Assembly (NCBI GenBank): GCA_023435025.1
Contig: JAEYSE010000014.1
Location: forward strand, 1-30,365
Direction: 5' to 3'
Source: Bacillota bacterium
GTDB lineage: Bacteria; Bacillota; Clostridia; Christensenellales; CAG-138
DNA: 30,365 bases
Positions 30,226-30,365 of this stretch are shown here, one piece after another. Position 1 is the first letter of the stretch. Each line of letters starts with the position of its first letter. The notes under the pieces are model-generated. The model worked only from the letters and a program-made list of their open reading frames with translations, did no database searches and was not told the origin of the DNA. The position numbers and the translations under genes were made by a program.

Positions 30226-30365
30226 GTGAAAAAGGACAAGCCGAATAGAAAGCGCAGGAAACCGTGGCTGTGGCTGATCCTGGCGGCGCTGCTCCTCGCC
30301 GCGCCGCTTTTGATAGACCGTGCGGTGGTCGCAACGTCCGAGCCATACCTTGTTTCCGAGGAGGA
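30226..30365 (+). CDS. Start of a membrane-anchored protein, possibly SanA/YdcF-like (partial)
   Basis: A frame starts at GTG 30226 behind a perfect AAGGAGGT and runs off the window after 46 codons. It begins with a basic cluster (KKDKPNRKRRKPW) and a single hydrophobic helix (LWLILAALLLAAPLLI), then DRAVVATSEPYLVSEE. The helix followed by a SxPYxxxxE segment resembles the N-terminus of SanA/YdcF (DUF218) envelope proteins, but too little is visible to be sure. A basic N-terminus suggests the bulk is outside the membrane. Confidence 0.6.
   Translation, partial: MKKDKPNRKRRKPWLWLILAALLLAAPLLIDRAVVATSEPYLVSEE

Overview
The window looks like a chromosomal stretch of a mid-to-high GC, anaerobic Firmicute of the Clostridia type (inference). 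The basis is strong AGGAGG-type ribosome binding sites, LacI, DeoR and Rbs-type sugar modules, a lipoprotein sugar-binding protein and a DUF2007 protein. A stand-alone purO/purH pair and a P-loop gene next to thrC point the same way. No rRNA, tRNA, phage, transposase or CRISPR array was seen. Genus cannot be assigned from the sequence alone.

Layout. (1) 1-1397, minus: start of a LacI-type regulator that continues in one frame into an ABC solute-binding-protein domain and leaves the window. (2) 1632-13016, plus: a sugar-catabolic block with three good promoters. It holds a deoC-like aldolase, two FGGY sugar kinases, a DeoR repressor, a Gfo/Idh dehydrogenase and a zinc alcohol dehydrogenase. 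It continues with a phosphotriesterase-family lactonase, a shikimate-dehydrogenase-like protein, a cupin phosphoglucose isomerase, a D-2-hydroxyacid dehydrogenase and a KDPG-type aldolase. (3) 13039-13336: eight perfect hairpins packed between convergent operons. (4) 22415 down to 13358, minus: lacI, a ketose-3-epimerase-like gene, an Rbs-type ABC importer (binding protein, double ATPase, permease), an IolE-like TIM barrel and two Gfo/Idh dehydrogenases. (5) 22730-24058, minus: a fucose/arabinose-isomerase-like protein with its own promoter. (6) 24385 to the end: mostly housekeeping genes (purO, purH, DUF2007, an SCP2-like protein, a small P-loop ATPase, thrC, a nitrilase-family amidase and the start of a membrane protein).

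How it fits together. The importer and the epimerase, dehydrogenase and TIM-barrel genes would bring in and rearrange a sugar, polyol or glycoside. The plus-strand block has the activities for oxidation, lactone opening, phosphorylation and aldol cleavage to central metabolites. The enzyme families are recognisable but the set matches no pathway I can name: an AroE-like dehydrogenase, a lactonase, a cupin isomerase and a 2-keto-3-deoxy aldolase sit together with three Gfo/Idh enzymes. Regulation is visible as a perfect LacI-type operator palindrome, a 14-base word repeated at two promoters around the DeoR gene, and many intergenic hairpins.
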